Below, piece by piece: positions 26,616-35,222 of a stretch of DNA of 64,000 nucleotides (positions within the stretch are counted from its first letter, which is position 1; every line of letters starts with the position of its first letter). The position numbers and the translations under genes are program-made. The notes below the pieces were generated by a model. It saw only the letters and a list, made by a program, of their open reading frames with translations. It searched no databases and was not told the DNA's origin. The stretch covers positions 372,001 to 436,000 of the forward strand of contig NZ_JARXVG010000003.1 of assembly GCF_029892485.1 (NCBI RefSeq). Direction: 5' to 3'. Source of the stretch: Variovorax boronicumulans (GTDB lineage Bacteria > Pseudomonadota > Gammaproteobacteria > Burkholderiales > Burkholderiaceae_C).

Positions 26616-28346
26616 TTGAAACGAAATTTTTGGGTAACGGCAATAGCCGTTGCCCCGTTGCTGGCTCTGGCCCAGCAATCCCCGACCACCCCCCAGCCCC
26701 TCATCGAGCAGCAGCGCCAGCAAGAGCGCGAGCGAGCCTTGCGGGAGCAGAACGAGCGCACTGTCGACCAGCGCCCGCAGGCCGCACCGCCGGCGCCGGC
26801 GCAGCGCATCCCCGAATCCGAGTTCCCGTGCTTTCGCATTGACCGCGTGCTGCTGGTCGGCGAGCAGTCCGAAGCCTTCCAGTGGGCCGTTGCCGATCTC
26901 TCAGGCCCTGATGGCAATGATTCGCCCATTGGCCGGTGTCTGGGCACATCGGGCGTCAACGTGGTCTTGGCGCGCGTCCAGCAGGCCGTCATCGCCAAGG
27001 GCTGGGTCACCAGCCGCGTGCTCGCCGCGCCGCAGGATCTTTCTGCCGGCACGCTGACCCTCTCGCTGGTGCCGGGCCGCGTCGCCGCCATCCGCCTGAC
27101 GCCGGATTCTTCGTCCACACTGCTCGGCAGTTCCGCCTTGCTGACCACCGCGATCCCCGCGCGCCCGGGCGACCTGCTGAACCTGCGCGACATCGAGCAA
27201 GGGCTGGAGAACCTTAAGCGCGCCCCCACCGCCGAGGCGGACATCCAGATCGAACCCTCGACCGCCCCCGGCGCAAAGCCCGGCGACAGCGACCTGGTCG
27301 TCAAGTACGTCCAGTCAAAAAAATGGCGCGTCACCCTGAGCCTTGACGACAGCGGCACCAAGGCCACAGGCCGCAATCAGGCCGGCGCCACCGTCTCGCT
27401 CGACAACCCCTTCGGCCTGAACGACCTGTTCTACGTCAGCGCCAACCACAGCATCAACAGCCACTTTCTCTCGGAGCCGAGCTACGGCACCGAAGGCCAG
27501 ACCGCGCACTACTCGCTGCCCTTCGGCTACTGGATGCTGGGCTTCACCGCCTCCAACAGCCAGTACTACCAGAGCGTCGCCGGCCTGAACGGCGACATCA
27601 TCTACGCGGGCAAGACCAACAACGCGGAGGTCAAGCTCTCGCGCCTTGTCTACCGAGACCAGAGCCGCAAGACGACCGTTGCGCTCAAGGGCTTCCGGCG
27701 CGAGTCGCGCAACTTCATCGAAGACCAGGAGGTCGAGGTGCAGCACCGCGTGGTCGGCGGCTGGGAGCTGAGCCTGAACCACAAGGAGTTCATCGGCGAG
27801 GCCACGCTCGAAGGCACGCTGGCCTACAAGCGCGGCACGGGCGGCTTCGGCTCGCGCACAGCGCCAGAAGAAGCGTTCGGGGAGGGCACGTCGCGCATGA
27901 AGCTCGTCACTGCGGATGTCAGCCTGAACGCGCCGTTCAAGCTGGGCGAGCAGAAGCTTCGCTACTCGGGCCTGATCCGCGCGCAATGGAACCGCACGCC
28001 GCTCACGCCGCAGGACCGCTTCGCCATCGGCGGGCGCTACACGGTGCGCGGCTTCGACGGGGAGACCAGCCTCATGGGCGAGCGCGGCTGGCTGCTGCGC
28101 AACGACATCGGTTGGGCCATGGGGCAGAGCGGTGCGGAACTCTACGTTGGCGCCGATTACGGACACGTCGGCGGGCGCTCGACTATCGACACGCTCGGCC
28201 GCAACCTGGCGGGTGCCGTCGTCGGTGTGCGTGGGCAGTGGACCAAGTTGAGCTACGACTTCTTCGTCGGCGCGCCGATCAGCAAGCCCGAGGGCTATCG
28301 CACGGCGAAGGTCACGTTGGGGTTCAACCTCAATGCAAGTTTTTGA
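26616..28346 (+). CDS. TpsB outer-membrane transporter (ShlB/FhaC/CdiB family)
   Basis: A 576-residue Omp85-superfamily two-partner-secretion translocator that exports the TpsA exoprotein. It has a signal peptide (ending LALAQQ), a Gln/Arg-rich N-terminal helix region, a POTRA pair beginning FPCFRIDRVLLVG, and a C-terminal 16-strand barrel with the loop-6 motif (F)xIGGRYTVRGFDGE, including VRGF. It ends in a typical C-terminal Phe (NLNASF). The start is TTG at 26616, six bases after GGGAG; no ATG or GTG near the signal peptide would preserve it. Composition returns to high GC, unlike the preceding gene. Confidence 0.93.
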   Translation: MKRNFWVTAIAVAPLLALAQQSPTTPQPLIEQQRQQERERALREQNERTVDQRPQAAPPAPAQRIPESEFPCFRIDRVLLVGEQSEAFQWAVADLSGPDGNDSPIGRCLGTSGVNVVLARVQQAVIAKGWVTSRVLAAPQDLSAGTLTLSLVPGRVAAIRLTPDSSSTLLGSSALLTTAIPARPGDLLNLRDIEQGLENLKRAPTAEADIQIEPSTAPGAKPGDSDLVVKYVQSKKWRVTLSLDDSGTKATGRNQAGATVSLDNPFGLNDLFYVSANHSINSHFLSEPSYGTEGQTAHYSLPFGYWMLGFTASNSQYYQSVAGLNGDIIYAGKTNNAEVKLSRLVYRDQSRKTTVALKGFRRESRNFIEDQEVEVQHRVVGGWELSLNHKEFIGEATLEGTLAYKRGTGGFGSRTAPEEAFGEGTSRMKLVTADVSLNAPFKLGEQKLRYSGLIRAQWNRTPLTPQDRFAIGGRYTVRGFDGETSLMGERGWLLRNDIGWAMGQSGAELYVGADYGHVGGRSTIDTLGRNLAGAVVGVRGQWTKLSYDFFVGAPISKPEGYRTAKVTLGFNLNASF

Positions 28347-28362
28347 TCCAGAGAAGTTTCCA

Positions 28363-29202
28363 ATGAGAGCAAAGAAAGAAAAGTTGTCCATCAAAGCTGC
28401 TGCGCTGCTAGGGGGCGCACTCGGCATCGCACTTCTCTTGTCCGCCTGCGTCACCCAGCCGCCGCTGACAGCAACCCGACCGGACGAAGCGGCCGTCTCG
28501 GCGCCCGCGCTGGGCAGCTACGCCGCAGCCGATGGCCTCGTGCCCGTGGGCCAGACGAAGGTGCGCCTGCGCTACAAGACTTATCCCGAAGGCTATGAGC
28601 AGTTGCGCGTCGTGCGCCGCAGTCATACGGGCCAGACCGTCGCGGCGCAGGTGGCGCTCAATGTCGGCCTTGCGGTGGCCCTGGGACGGGTGGGCGGGGT
28701 CGGCGCACAGAGTTTCACCAAGGACGATCTGATCGGCGACCCGGTGCCGGAACTGGCGGGGCAGGCGTGGGCCAGCAATCCCGGCATGACGGAACTGCCG
28801 CAGGCACTCGGCGAGATCGCCACCCGTGTCTATGCGGCCCGGGCGTGGAAGGAACTGGAGCGGGGCCGCAGCGAGAGCGGATGGACGCGCGAAGACATGG
28901 CCGCTGCCGCGCAGTTGCCGGCCGAGGCCGACGCGCCGATCAATGTCGGCGTATGGCGGCTGGTGTACGAGAACCTGTCGGGAGACGACGAGCTGTACCG
29001 CCTGCAATTCGGTGCCGGGCTGGCCCTGGCAAGCCTGCGTTTCGGCCTTCCACCGATTCCGGCCACCTGCCTGTACCGGTCCGAGCCGGCGACATGGACA
29101 GCCTGGCAAACCAACGACTGGCAACACCTTCGCGACGAACGCGCCAAGGCCCTGGCGTACTGCGTCGATACGCTGGGGCAGACCAAGGGCAGTCTGTGGT
29201 GA
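28363..29202 (+). CDS. Predicted lipoprotein cotranscribed with the TpsB gene
   Basis: A 279-residue protein I do not recognise. A lipobox (LLLSAC) near residue 26 follows a hydrophobic segment, so it is probably an outer-membrane or periplasmic lipoprotein. The mature part has a glycine-rich hydrophobic patch (AALNVGLAVALGRVGGVGAQ-like) that may insert in or contact membranes, then a mixed helical region with two Cys in the last 50 residues (ATCLYR, YCVDTL). It starts 16 bases after tpsB. Burkholderia-type CDI operons carry a small lipoprotein (BcpO) beside the transporter gene; this may be an analogue, but the position (after B) and size differ. Confidence 0.65.
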   Translation: MRAKKEKLSIKAAALLGGALGIALLLSACVTQPPLTATRPDEAAVSAPALGSYAAADGLVPVGQTKVRLRYKTYPEGYEQLRVVRRSHTGQTVAAQVALNVGLAVALGRVGGVGAQSFTKDDLIGDPVPELAGQAWASNPGMTELPQALGEIATRVYAARAWKELERGRSESGWTREDMAAAAQLPAEADAPINVGVWRLVYENLSGDDELYRLQFGAGLALASLRFGLPPIPATCLYRSEPATWTAWQTNDWQHLRDERAKALAYCVDTLGQTKGSLW

Positions 29203-29251
29203 TGGGCTGAACCGGAGCCTTGGCTCGGCCTCGCTCTCGTACCATGGCCGC

Positions 29252-30109
29252 ATGCACACACTCCCACTCCCCACCGGCGGCGAGATACCGGTCCTTGGCC
29301 TCGGCACCTGGCGCATGGGCGAGGTGGCCTCGCACCGCGTGGCCGAGGTTGCCGCGATACGCGAAGCCATCGGCCTGGGCTACCGCCTCATCGACACCGC
29401 CGAGATGTACGGCGAAGGCGGTGCCGAGACCGTGCTCGGGCAGGCCATCGGCGAGGCGCTGCGCGCGGGCGATGTGCGGCGTGAAGAGCTCTTCATCGTC
29501 AGCAAGGTCTACCCGCACAACGCAAGCCGCCGCGGCACGCGCGAGGCCTGCGAGCGCAGCCTCAAGCGCCTGGGGCTCGATGCCATCGACCTGTACCTGC
29601 TGCACTGGCGCGGCAGCCATCCATTGAGCGAGACGGTCGAGGCACTGCAGTCGCTGGTCGCGGGCGGGCGCATCGCGCACTGGGGCGTGAGCAACTTCGA
29701 CACCGACGACATGGAAGAGCTGGATGGCGTCATCGGCAGTGGCCCGGGCTGCGCGGTGAACCAGGTGTACCTGTCGCTCGGCGAACGCGGTCCCGAGTTC
29801 AGCCTGCTGCCCTGGCTGCGCGAGCACGGCATGCCGTTGATGGCCTACAGCCCGATCGACCAGGGCGCACTCGCTGAGGACGCGGGGCTTGGAGAGTTGG
29901 CAGAACGCCTCGGCGTGACCGCCGCGCAACTCGCGCTGGCCGCGGTGATCGCGCGACCCGGCGTCGTCGCGATTCCGAAGGCGGTGCGCAGCGCGCATCT
30001 TCAAGAGAACCTGGCTGCGGCGGGGTTGAAGCTCGATGCGGCAACCCTCGCCGAACTCGACCGCCTGCACCCACCGCCGCGGCGCAAGACGCCGCTGGCG
30101 ATGATCTGA
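29252..30109 (+). CDS. Aldo/keto reductase
   Basis: A 285-residue AKR-superfamily NADPH-dependent reductase. The catalytic tetrad is visible: D and Y in LIDTAEMYGEGG, K in FIVSKVYP and H in LYLLHWRGSHP. Substrate- and cofactor-binding motifs (WGVSNFD, AVNQVYLSL, IPKAV near the C-terminus) are intact. The ATG at 29252 begins right at the first strand (LPTGGEIPVLGLGTW). It is convergent with the purine permease and shows no operon partner. Substrate unknown; length is normal. Confidence 0.88.
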   Translation: MHTLPLPTGGEIPVLGLGTWRMGEVASHRVAEVAAIREAIGLGYRLIDTAEMYGEGGAETVLGQAIGEALRAGDVRREELFIVSKVYPHNASRRGTREACERSLKRLGLDAIDLYLLHWRGSHPLSETVEALQSLVAGGRIAHWGVSNFDTDDMEELDGVIGSGPGCAVNQVYLSLGERGPEFSLLPWLREHGMPLMAYSPIDQGALAEDAGLGELAERLGVTAAQLALAAVIARPGVVAIPKAVRSAHLQENLAAAGLKLDAATLAELDRLHPPPRRKTPLAMI

Positions 30110-30116
30110 TTTCCCT

Positions 30117-31613
30117 TTAGTGCGCCTCGGCCTGCTTGGCCGCGGCGATCACGGCCTGCTCGTCGTGCTTCGCACCATTGAGGAACAGGTTCAGCAGCAC
30201 CGCCGTGATCGACGCCAGCAAGATGCCCGATTCGATCAGCGAGTGGATCGAATGCGGCATCCACTGCTTGAAGTTGGGTGCGATCAGCGGAATCATGCCG
30301 ACGCCGATAGCCACCGCGACGATCATCGCATTGTGGCGATTCGTCTTGAAGTCCACGCCCGAGAGAATGCGGATGCCGGTGGCGGCCACCATGCCGAACA
30401 TCACGAGGCCCGCGCCGCCGAGCACCACGGTGGGCAGCGATTCGATCAGCGCGGCCATCTTCGGCAGCAGGCCCAGCACGATCAGGATCACGCCGCCGGC
30501 CACGCACACATAGCGGCTCTTGATGCCGGTGACGGCCACCAGGCCCACGTTCTGCGAGAAGCTGGTGTACGGAAAGGTGTTGAATATGCCCCCGATCAGC
30601 GTGCCCAGGCCGTCGGTGCGCAGGCCCTTGGCCAGGTCTTTCTGCGTGATCTTGCGGTCGGTCATTTCGCCGAGCGCGAGGAACATGCCGGTCGATTCGA
30701 TCATCACCACAATCATGATCAGCGTCATCGTGAGGATCAGGATCGGGTCGAACTGCGGCATGCCGAAGTGAAAGGGCAGCACGACGTCGACCCACGCGGC
30801 CTTGCCGACTTTCTCGTAGGTCATGAGGCCGGTGATCGACGCCACCACCGCGCCGATCACGATGCCCAGCAGCACCGAGATGTTGGCGATGAAGCCCTTG
30901 GCGTACTTGACGATCAGCAGGATCGACACCAGCACCAGCGCGGCCACGCCGAAGCCCGAGAGGTCCGCGTACTTGGGGTTGGGCACGGTGGGCATGATCG
31001 CGAAGCCCTTGGGCACCGCTGGAATCGAACTGCCCGGCGAGGTGACTTCGGCGAGCCACTTGGCATACACCGGGTCGACCAGCGCGGGCGCCGTCGGGCC
31101 CACGGGATTGCCGAAGATCCAGTTGATGCCCACGCGCATCAGGCTGATGCCGATGACCGCGATGATGGTGCCCGTGACCACCGGCGGAAAGAACCGCAGC
31201 ATGCGGCTCACGAGCGGCGCGATGAGGATCGACACCACGCCCGCGCCGATGATCGCGCCGAACAGCAACTGCGCGCCGTTCTGCCCGGGGTTGGCATTGG
31301 CGATCGCCACCATCGGTGCGACCGATGCGAAGGTCACGCCCATCATCACTGGCAACTTGATGCCGAAGAACTGCGTGGCGCCCAGCGCCTGGATGAGCGT
31401 GGCGATGCCGCAGCAAAAGAGGTCGGCCGAGATCAGCAGCGCGACTTCATCGGGCGACAGCTTGAGCGCGCGGCCGACGATGAGCGGCACCGCGACGGCG
31501 CCCGCGTACATCACCAGCACATGCTGCAGGCCGAGGGCCGCGAGCTTGCCCGAGGGCAGGCGCTGGTCCACGGGGTGGACTGTCTGAACAGAGGAAGAGG
31601 TCTCGGCCGTCAT
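30117..31613 (-). CDS. Nucleobase:cation symporter-2 (urate/xanthine-type) permease
   Basis: A 498-residue NCS2/NAT-family permease with 12-14 hydrophobic helices. The N-terminal QHVLVMYAGAVAVPLIVG, the central GGIFNTFPYTSFSQNVGLVAVTGIKSR (TM9-10 substrate motif containing Gln-Asn) and GMVAATGIRIL are typical of urate/xanthine carriers such as UacT, XanQ and PucJ/K. The ATG at 31613 fits; upstream codons in frame are not hydrophobic or conserved-looking. A TGTATACA palindrome lies 84 bases upstream, the same as in front of other purine genes in this window. It is divergent in context from no gene and stands alone. Confidence 0.9.
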   Translation of the reverse strand: MTAETSSSVQTVHPVDQRLPSGKLAALGLQHVLVMYAGAVAVPLIVGRALKLSPDEVALLISADLFCCGIATLIQALGATQFFGIKLPVMMGVTFASVAPMVAIANANPGQNGAQLLFGAIIGAGVVSILIAPLVSRMLRFFPPVVTGTIIAVIGISLMRVGINWIFGNPVGPTAPALVDPVYAKWLAEVTSPGSSIPAVPKGFAIMPTVPNPKYADLSGFGVAALVLVSILLIVKYAKGFIANISVLLGIVIGAVVASITGLMTYEKVGKAAWVDVVLPFHFGMPQFDPILILTMTLIMIVVMIESTGMFLALGEMTDRKITQKDLAKGLRTDGLGTLIGGIFNTFPYTSFSQNVGLVAVTGIKSRYVCVAGGVILIVLGLLPKMAALIESLPTVVLGGAGLVMFGMVAATGIRILSGVDFKTNRHNAMIVAVAIGVGMIPLIAPNFKQWMPHSIHSLIESGILLASITAVLLNLFLNGAKHDEQAVIAAAKQAEAH

Positions 31614-31696
31614 CGTGTATCTCCTGGCGCAGCAAGGGGAGAGAAGGCGCGGACGGCGCATCGTTTCGCGGCGTCCACAAAGTGTGTACGCGAAAC

Positions 31697-31704
31697 TGTA
31701 TACA
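31697..31704 (-). promoter_or_regulatory. TGTATACA operator upstream of the urate/xanthine permease
   Basis: AACTGTATACAATTT surrounds the 8-base palindrome, 84 bases before the permease start. It matches sites at 34917-34928, 60627-60634 and 62582-62589, all in front of purine-catabolism genes. A GntR-type regulator gene ends about 60 bases away. Confidence 0.6.
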
Positions 31705-31766
31705 ATTTATGCGTCAATACGGATGCAGGAAAACCCGCACCGCATGCCGCTATCTGCGGCTATTTT

Positions 31767-32531
31767 TCACGCAAGCAGTGCCTTGACCAGGTCGAGTTGC
31801 CGGTCGGGCTTGTCGGTGCCCAGTTCGAGGCTGGCCTCGATGCGTTCGAGGTGTTCGGTCATGCAGGCCACGGCGCCTTCCACGTCGCCCTTTCGGCAGA
31901 TGCGAAGGAAATCCGAATGCTCGTCGGACGAGCAGTGCGGATCGTTCGACGAGTGATAGAGCATCGCGATCAGCGAGCTGCGCGCCACCAGTTCGCGCAC
32001 CAGTTCGGCCAGCGTGTGGTTGCCCGCGGCCTCGGCCAGCGCCACGTGGAAGTCGCCCAGCACCTTCTCACGCACCGTGCCCATGGTGGGGCTCTGGCGC
32101 AGCGCCGCGCGTTCGAACTTGATGTGCTGCTCCAGCACCTGGTAGTCGCGCGGCCGCGCGTTGGCGATGAACATGCGCACCACCTCGCTCTCGAGGATGC
32201 GGCGCACCGCGAACACCTCGCGCGCCTCCTGCACGGTCGGCTGGCAGACGAAGGCGCCCTTGTCGGGAATCATCTCGATGAGCTTGTCCTTCGACAGCAT
32301 CAAGAGCGCCGCGCGCACCTTGGTGCGGCTCACCGAATAGACGCGGCCCAGCGCCTCTTCGCGCAGCCAGGTGCCAGGCGGCAGGCGCTTCTCGACGATG
32401 GCGGTGGCGATGTCCTGGGCGATGCGCTCGATGGAGCTTCCCTTGCCAACGGCTGCACCGTTCTCGGCCGGAGTGGCGATGGTGTCGGTCGGGGCGGGGG
32501 AGGCGATGGTTTTGGTGCTGGCGCGGGGCAT
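31767..32531 (-). CDS. GntR-family (FCD) regulator in the purine transport region
   Basis: A 254-residue FadR-subfamily regulator. After a low-complexity N-terminal 30 residues, a winged helix (IAQDIATAIVEKRLPPGTWLREEALGRVYSVSRTKVRAAL) precedes an FCD domain with metal-ligand residues in LGDFHVALAEAAGNH and SSDEHSDFL. It resembles the GntR protein at 59931-60605 closely, including the shared YxSxxxxxxSxDEHxD stretch, so the two are paralogues. It sits between a urate/xanthine permease and an allantoin-type permease; both have TGTATACA sites upstream, so it or its paralogue is the likely repressor. Confidence 0.9.
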   Translation of the reverse strand: MPRASTKTIASPAPTDTIATPAENGAAVGKGSSIERIAQDIATAIVEKRLPPGTWLREEALGRVYSVSRTKVRAALLMLSKDKLIEMIPDKGAFVCQPTVQEAREVFAVRRILESEVVRMFIANARPRDYQVLEQHIKFERAALRQSPTMGTVREKVLGDFHVALAEAAGNHTLAELVRELVARSSLIAMLYHSSNDPHCSSDEHSDFLRICRKGDVEGAVACMTEHLERIEASLELGTDKPDRQLDLVKALLA

Positions 32532-32580
32532 GCGGAGATTGTGGCTCAGCGTTCAATGCCTTCGCCCACGCCGGCCTGCA

Positions 32581-33318
32581 TCACCCGGCGAGCGTGAAGC
32601 CTTCGAGCGCGCCCTTCATGGTCTTGGGCAGCGGATGGGCCAGCTCGCCGCGCTTGCTGGTCTTGAGCTTCAAGGTGACCAGCGATTCGATGAGCTTGGT
32701 GCCCGCGGCCACGCCGTCGATCACCGGCACGCCGAGCAACTCGCTGATGTGCTCGCACAGGTCGGTCATGCCGGCGCAGCCGAGCACGATGCAGTCGGAG
32801 CCGTCTTCTTCCAGCGCGCGGCGGCATTCTTCGACGATGCGCTCGCGCGCGTTGGAGCCCGGCTCTTCGAGCTCGAGCACCGGCAGTTCGCAAGCGCGCA
32901 CGTTGGCGCAGAAGCGTTCCATGCCGTAGATCTCGGCCAGGTGCCAGGCCTGGCCCATCGTGCGGCCCAGCGTGGTGACCACGCTGAAGCGGCTGCCGAT
33001 CATGCTGGCCAGGTGCATCGCAGCCTCGGCGATGCCCACCACCGGACCAAGCGCCAGTTCGCGTGCGGCCTTCAGGCCCGGGTCGCCGAAGCAGGCGATC
33101 ACGTAGCCGTCGATGCCGTCGCGCTCGCCCGCGGCGATCTCCTGCAAGAGGCCGGGCACGGCCAGCGCCTCGTCGTAGTGGCTCTCGATGGAAACCGGCC
33201 CCATGGCCGGACTGACCGCAACGATCTCCGTGCCGGCGTGCGCCACCGCGCGGGCGCAGGCGCCGATCTTCTCGGTCATGCTCCAGGTGGTGTTGGGATT
33301 GATGATCTTGATGCGCAC
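32581..33318 (-). CDS. Asp/Glu/hydantoin racemase family protein, probable allantoin racemase
   Basis: A 245-residue two-domain racemase of the hydantoin/Asp-Glu superfamily. The two catalytic cysteines are present in ACFGDPGL and VLGCAGM, and the start (RIKIINPNTTWSMTEKI) is diagnostic of the hydantoin racemase branch. The start is a GTG at 33318 preceded by AAAGGGACGC; longer in-frame starts run into the permease gene. Placement between a GntR regulator and an allantoin permease suggests allantoin racemization as in HpxA of Klebsiella (about 247 residues), interconverting R- and S-allantoin. Hydantoin racemase is the alternative. Confidence 0.82.
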   Translation of the reverse strand: MRIKIINPNTTWSMTEKIGACARAVAHAGTEIVAVSPAMGPVSIESHYDEALAVPGLLQEIAAGERDGIDGYVIACFGDPGLKAARELALGPVVGIAEAAMHLASMIGSRFSVVTTLGRTMGQAWHLAEIYGMERFCANVRACELPVLELEEPGSNARERIVEECRRALEEDGSDCIVLGCAGMTDLCEHISELLGVPVIDGVAAGTKLIESLVTLKLKTSKRGELAHPLPKTMKGALEGFTLAG

Positions 33319-33344
33319 GGCGCGTCCCTTTCGATGTCGGTGTT

Positions 33345-34838
33345 TCAAGTCTTGTTGTTGCGGTTCAGGAGCACGTAGAGCACGAAGCCCAGGCCCATGC
33401 CGATGAACCATGCATAGTTCGCGCCACCGCGCAGCGCCGGCACCATCACGCAGAGGATGGGCACGAGGGCCGACGGCACCAGCGCCTGGATCGCCTTCGG
33501 GTTGTAGCCGTTGCTGTACCAGTACTTGCCCTGCTTGCTCATGGTGTAGAGCGCGTCCACGTCGATCTGCTGCTTGCGCACGATGTAATAGTCGGCAATC
33601 AAAATGCCGAACAGTGGCCCGATGAACGAGCCCAGCACGTCGAGCGTGTAGTGGATGACCTCGGGGCTGTTGTACAGGTTCCAGGGCGTCAGAAAGATCG
33701 AGCCCACCGCGGCGATCATGCCGCCCGTGCGCCAGCTGATGTGCTGCGGCGCCACGTTCGAGAAGTCGAAGGCCGGCGAGACGAAGTTGGCGACGATGTT
33801 GATGCCGATGGTCGCGATCATGAAGGTCAGTGCGCCCAGCACGACGGCCGTGGTGCTGTCGATCTTGCCCACGGTGTGCACCGGATCGGTGATGAGTTCA
33901 CCGAACACGGGCAGCGTCGCGGCCGTGGTGATCACGGTCAGCAGCGAGAAGAACACGAAGTTGATGGGCAGGCCCCAGAAGTTGCCCTTTTTCACCGCGT
34001 CGAAGCTCTTGCCGTAGCGCGAGAAGTCGCCGAAGTTGAGCATCGGGCCGCTGAAGTAGCTCACCACCAGCGCGATGGCCGAGAGCATCACCGGCAGCGC
34101 GTCCCAGCCCTGGAACTTGATGCCGCCCAGGTTCAGGTCGATCTTGCTCCAGCCCGCCTTCCACACCAGCCAGCCGCACAGCACGGCCATCACCACGTAC
34201 ACGGCAGGGCCGGCCCAATCGATGAACTTGCGGATGGCTTCCATGCCGTGCCAGAACACGAAGGCCTGCAGCACCCACATGACCATGAACGCCACCCAGC
34301 CGAGCGTCGAGAGGCCCACGAACCCGTGCGTGGCCACGTCGGCATACGGCGCGAGGTTCGGGAACATGTGCAGCGCGAGCACCATGAAGGCCGCCGACGC
34401 AAGGTAGGTCTGCACGCCGTACCAGGCCACCGCGATCAGCCCGCGGATGATGGCCGGGATGTTCGCGCCCAGCACGCCGAAGGGCGCGCGGCACACCACG
34501 GGGTAGGGCACGCCCGTCACCTGGCTCGGCTTGGCCACCAGGTTGCAGAAGAACTGCACGATCACGATGCCCACCAGCAGCGATACCAGCACCTGCCAGC
34601 TCGACAGGCCGAGCGCGAACAGGCTGCCGGCCGTGATGTAGCCGCCCACGCTGTGCACGTCGGACATCCAGAACGCAAAGATGTTGTATTGCCCCCAGGT
34701 CTGTTTCTTGAGCGGGGCGAGGTCCTCGTTGGTCAGGCGCGGGTCGTAGCCGGGCTTGATGAGGGCGTTCGATTCCGCGTGCGGCGCGATGCCGGCTTCG
34801 CTGGCCCCCGCGGGGGCGTGGCTGACGACTGTGCTCAT
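33345..34838 (-). CDS. NCS1-family allantoin/nucleobase permease
   Basis: A 497-residue nucleobase:cation symporter-1 family carrier with about 12 helices. Family features: NEDLAPLKKQTWGQYNIFAFWMSD before helix 1, GVPYPVVCRAPFGVLGANIPAIIRG at the TM3 region, SGPMLNFGDFSRYG in the centre and GILIADYYIVRK near the end. This arrangement resembles the PucI/allantoin and hydantoin (Mhp1) carriers. The ATG at 34838 follows a GAGGAAAAGACC ribosome-binding site. It shares a probable operon with the racemase 26 bases downstream. A perfect TTTGTATACAAA palindrome lies about 80 bases upstream. Confidence 0.88.
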   Translation of the reverse strand: MSTVVSHAPAGASEAGIAPHAESNALIKPGYDPRLTNEDLAPLKKQTWGQYNIFAFWMSDVHSVGGYITAGSLFALGLSSWQVLVSLLVGIVIVQFFCNLVAKPSQVTGVPYPVVCRAPFGVLGANIPAIIRGLIAVAWYGVQTYLASAAFMVLALHMFPNLAPYADVATHGFVGLSTLGWVAFMVMWVLQAFVFWHGMEAIRKFIDWAGPAVYVVMAVLCGWLVWKAGWSKIDLNLGGIKFQGWDALPVMLSAIALVVSYFSGPMLNFGDFSRYGKSFDAVKKGNFWGLPINFVFFSLLTVITTAATLPVFGELITDPVHTVGKIDSTTAVVLGALTFMIATIGINIVANFVSPAFDFSNVAPQHISWRTGGMIAAVGSIFLTPWNLYNSPEVIHYTLDVLGSFIGPLFGILIADYYIVRKQQIDVDALYTMSKQGKYWYSNGYNPKAIQALVPSALVPILCVMVPALRGGANYAWFIGMGLGFVLYVLLNRNNKT

Positions 34839-35222
34839 GGTCTTTTCCTCGTGCAAGGGTTGGGGAGCTAAAGCCCGTTTTTGACGCAAATATCGCGCCA
34901 CTTATAGAGTGCGTTATTTGTATACAAAAATTGAACCCAATCAAGACCATTCGAGGAATCTTATATCCGTAGATTCCCTCATTCGCGCTGGCGGGGCGGC
35001 ACCCATGTGCACTATATTTCCGAGCACTGGTGGTGAGAAAGATCGGATCTGGGGTGCTTTGGGGCGTGGCTTCTCTCAAAGCCACTGCACGGCGTATTCC
35101 CTAGCGGTGGGATAACCCGTACAAATGACGCTCGCGGTGGATGCCTAATAGTTCATGTTGCATGCCAGTGCCGGAGAAAACGTGCACTTTTTTGCATCTC
35201 ATCCACCACTTGAAGGAGACAC
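34839..35222. other. 384-base divergent gap between the NCS1 permease and the tannase-family gene
   Basis: No open reading frame worth calling was seen. The left part holds the TTTGTATACAAA operator for the permease operon. The right end carries TTGAAGGAGACAC, the ribosome-binding site of the lipoprotein gene at 35223. The middle is less GC-rich and shows no clear hairpin or repeat. Confidence 0.5.
34917..34928 (-). promoter_or_regulatory. TTTGTATACAAA operator upstream of the allantoin-type permease
   Basis: A perfect 12-base palindrome centred on TGTATACA, 79 bases before the permease start. It shares the core with three other sites in front of purine genes in the window and is the most symmetrical of the four. 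Confidence 0.65.
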
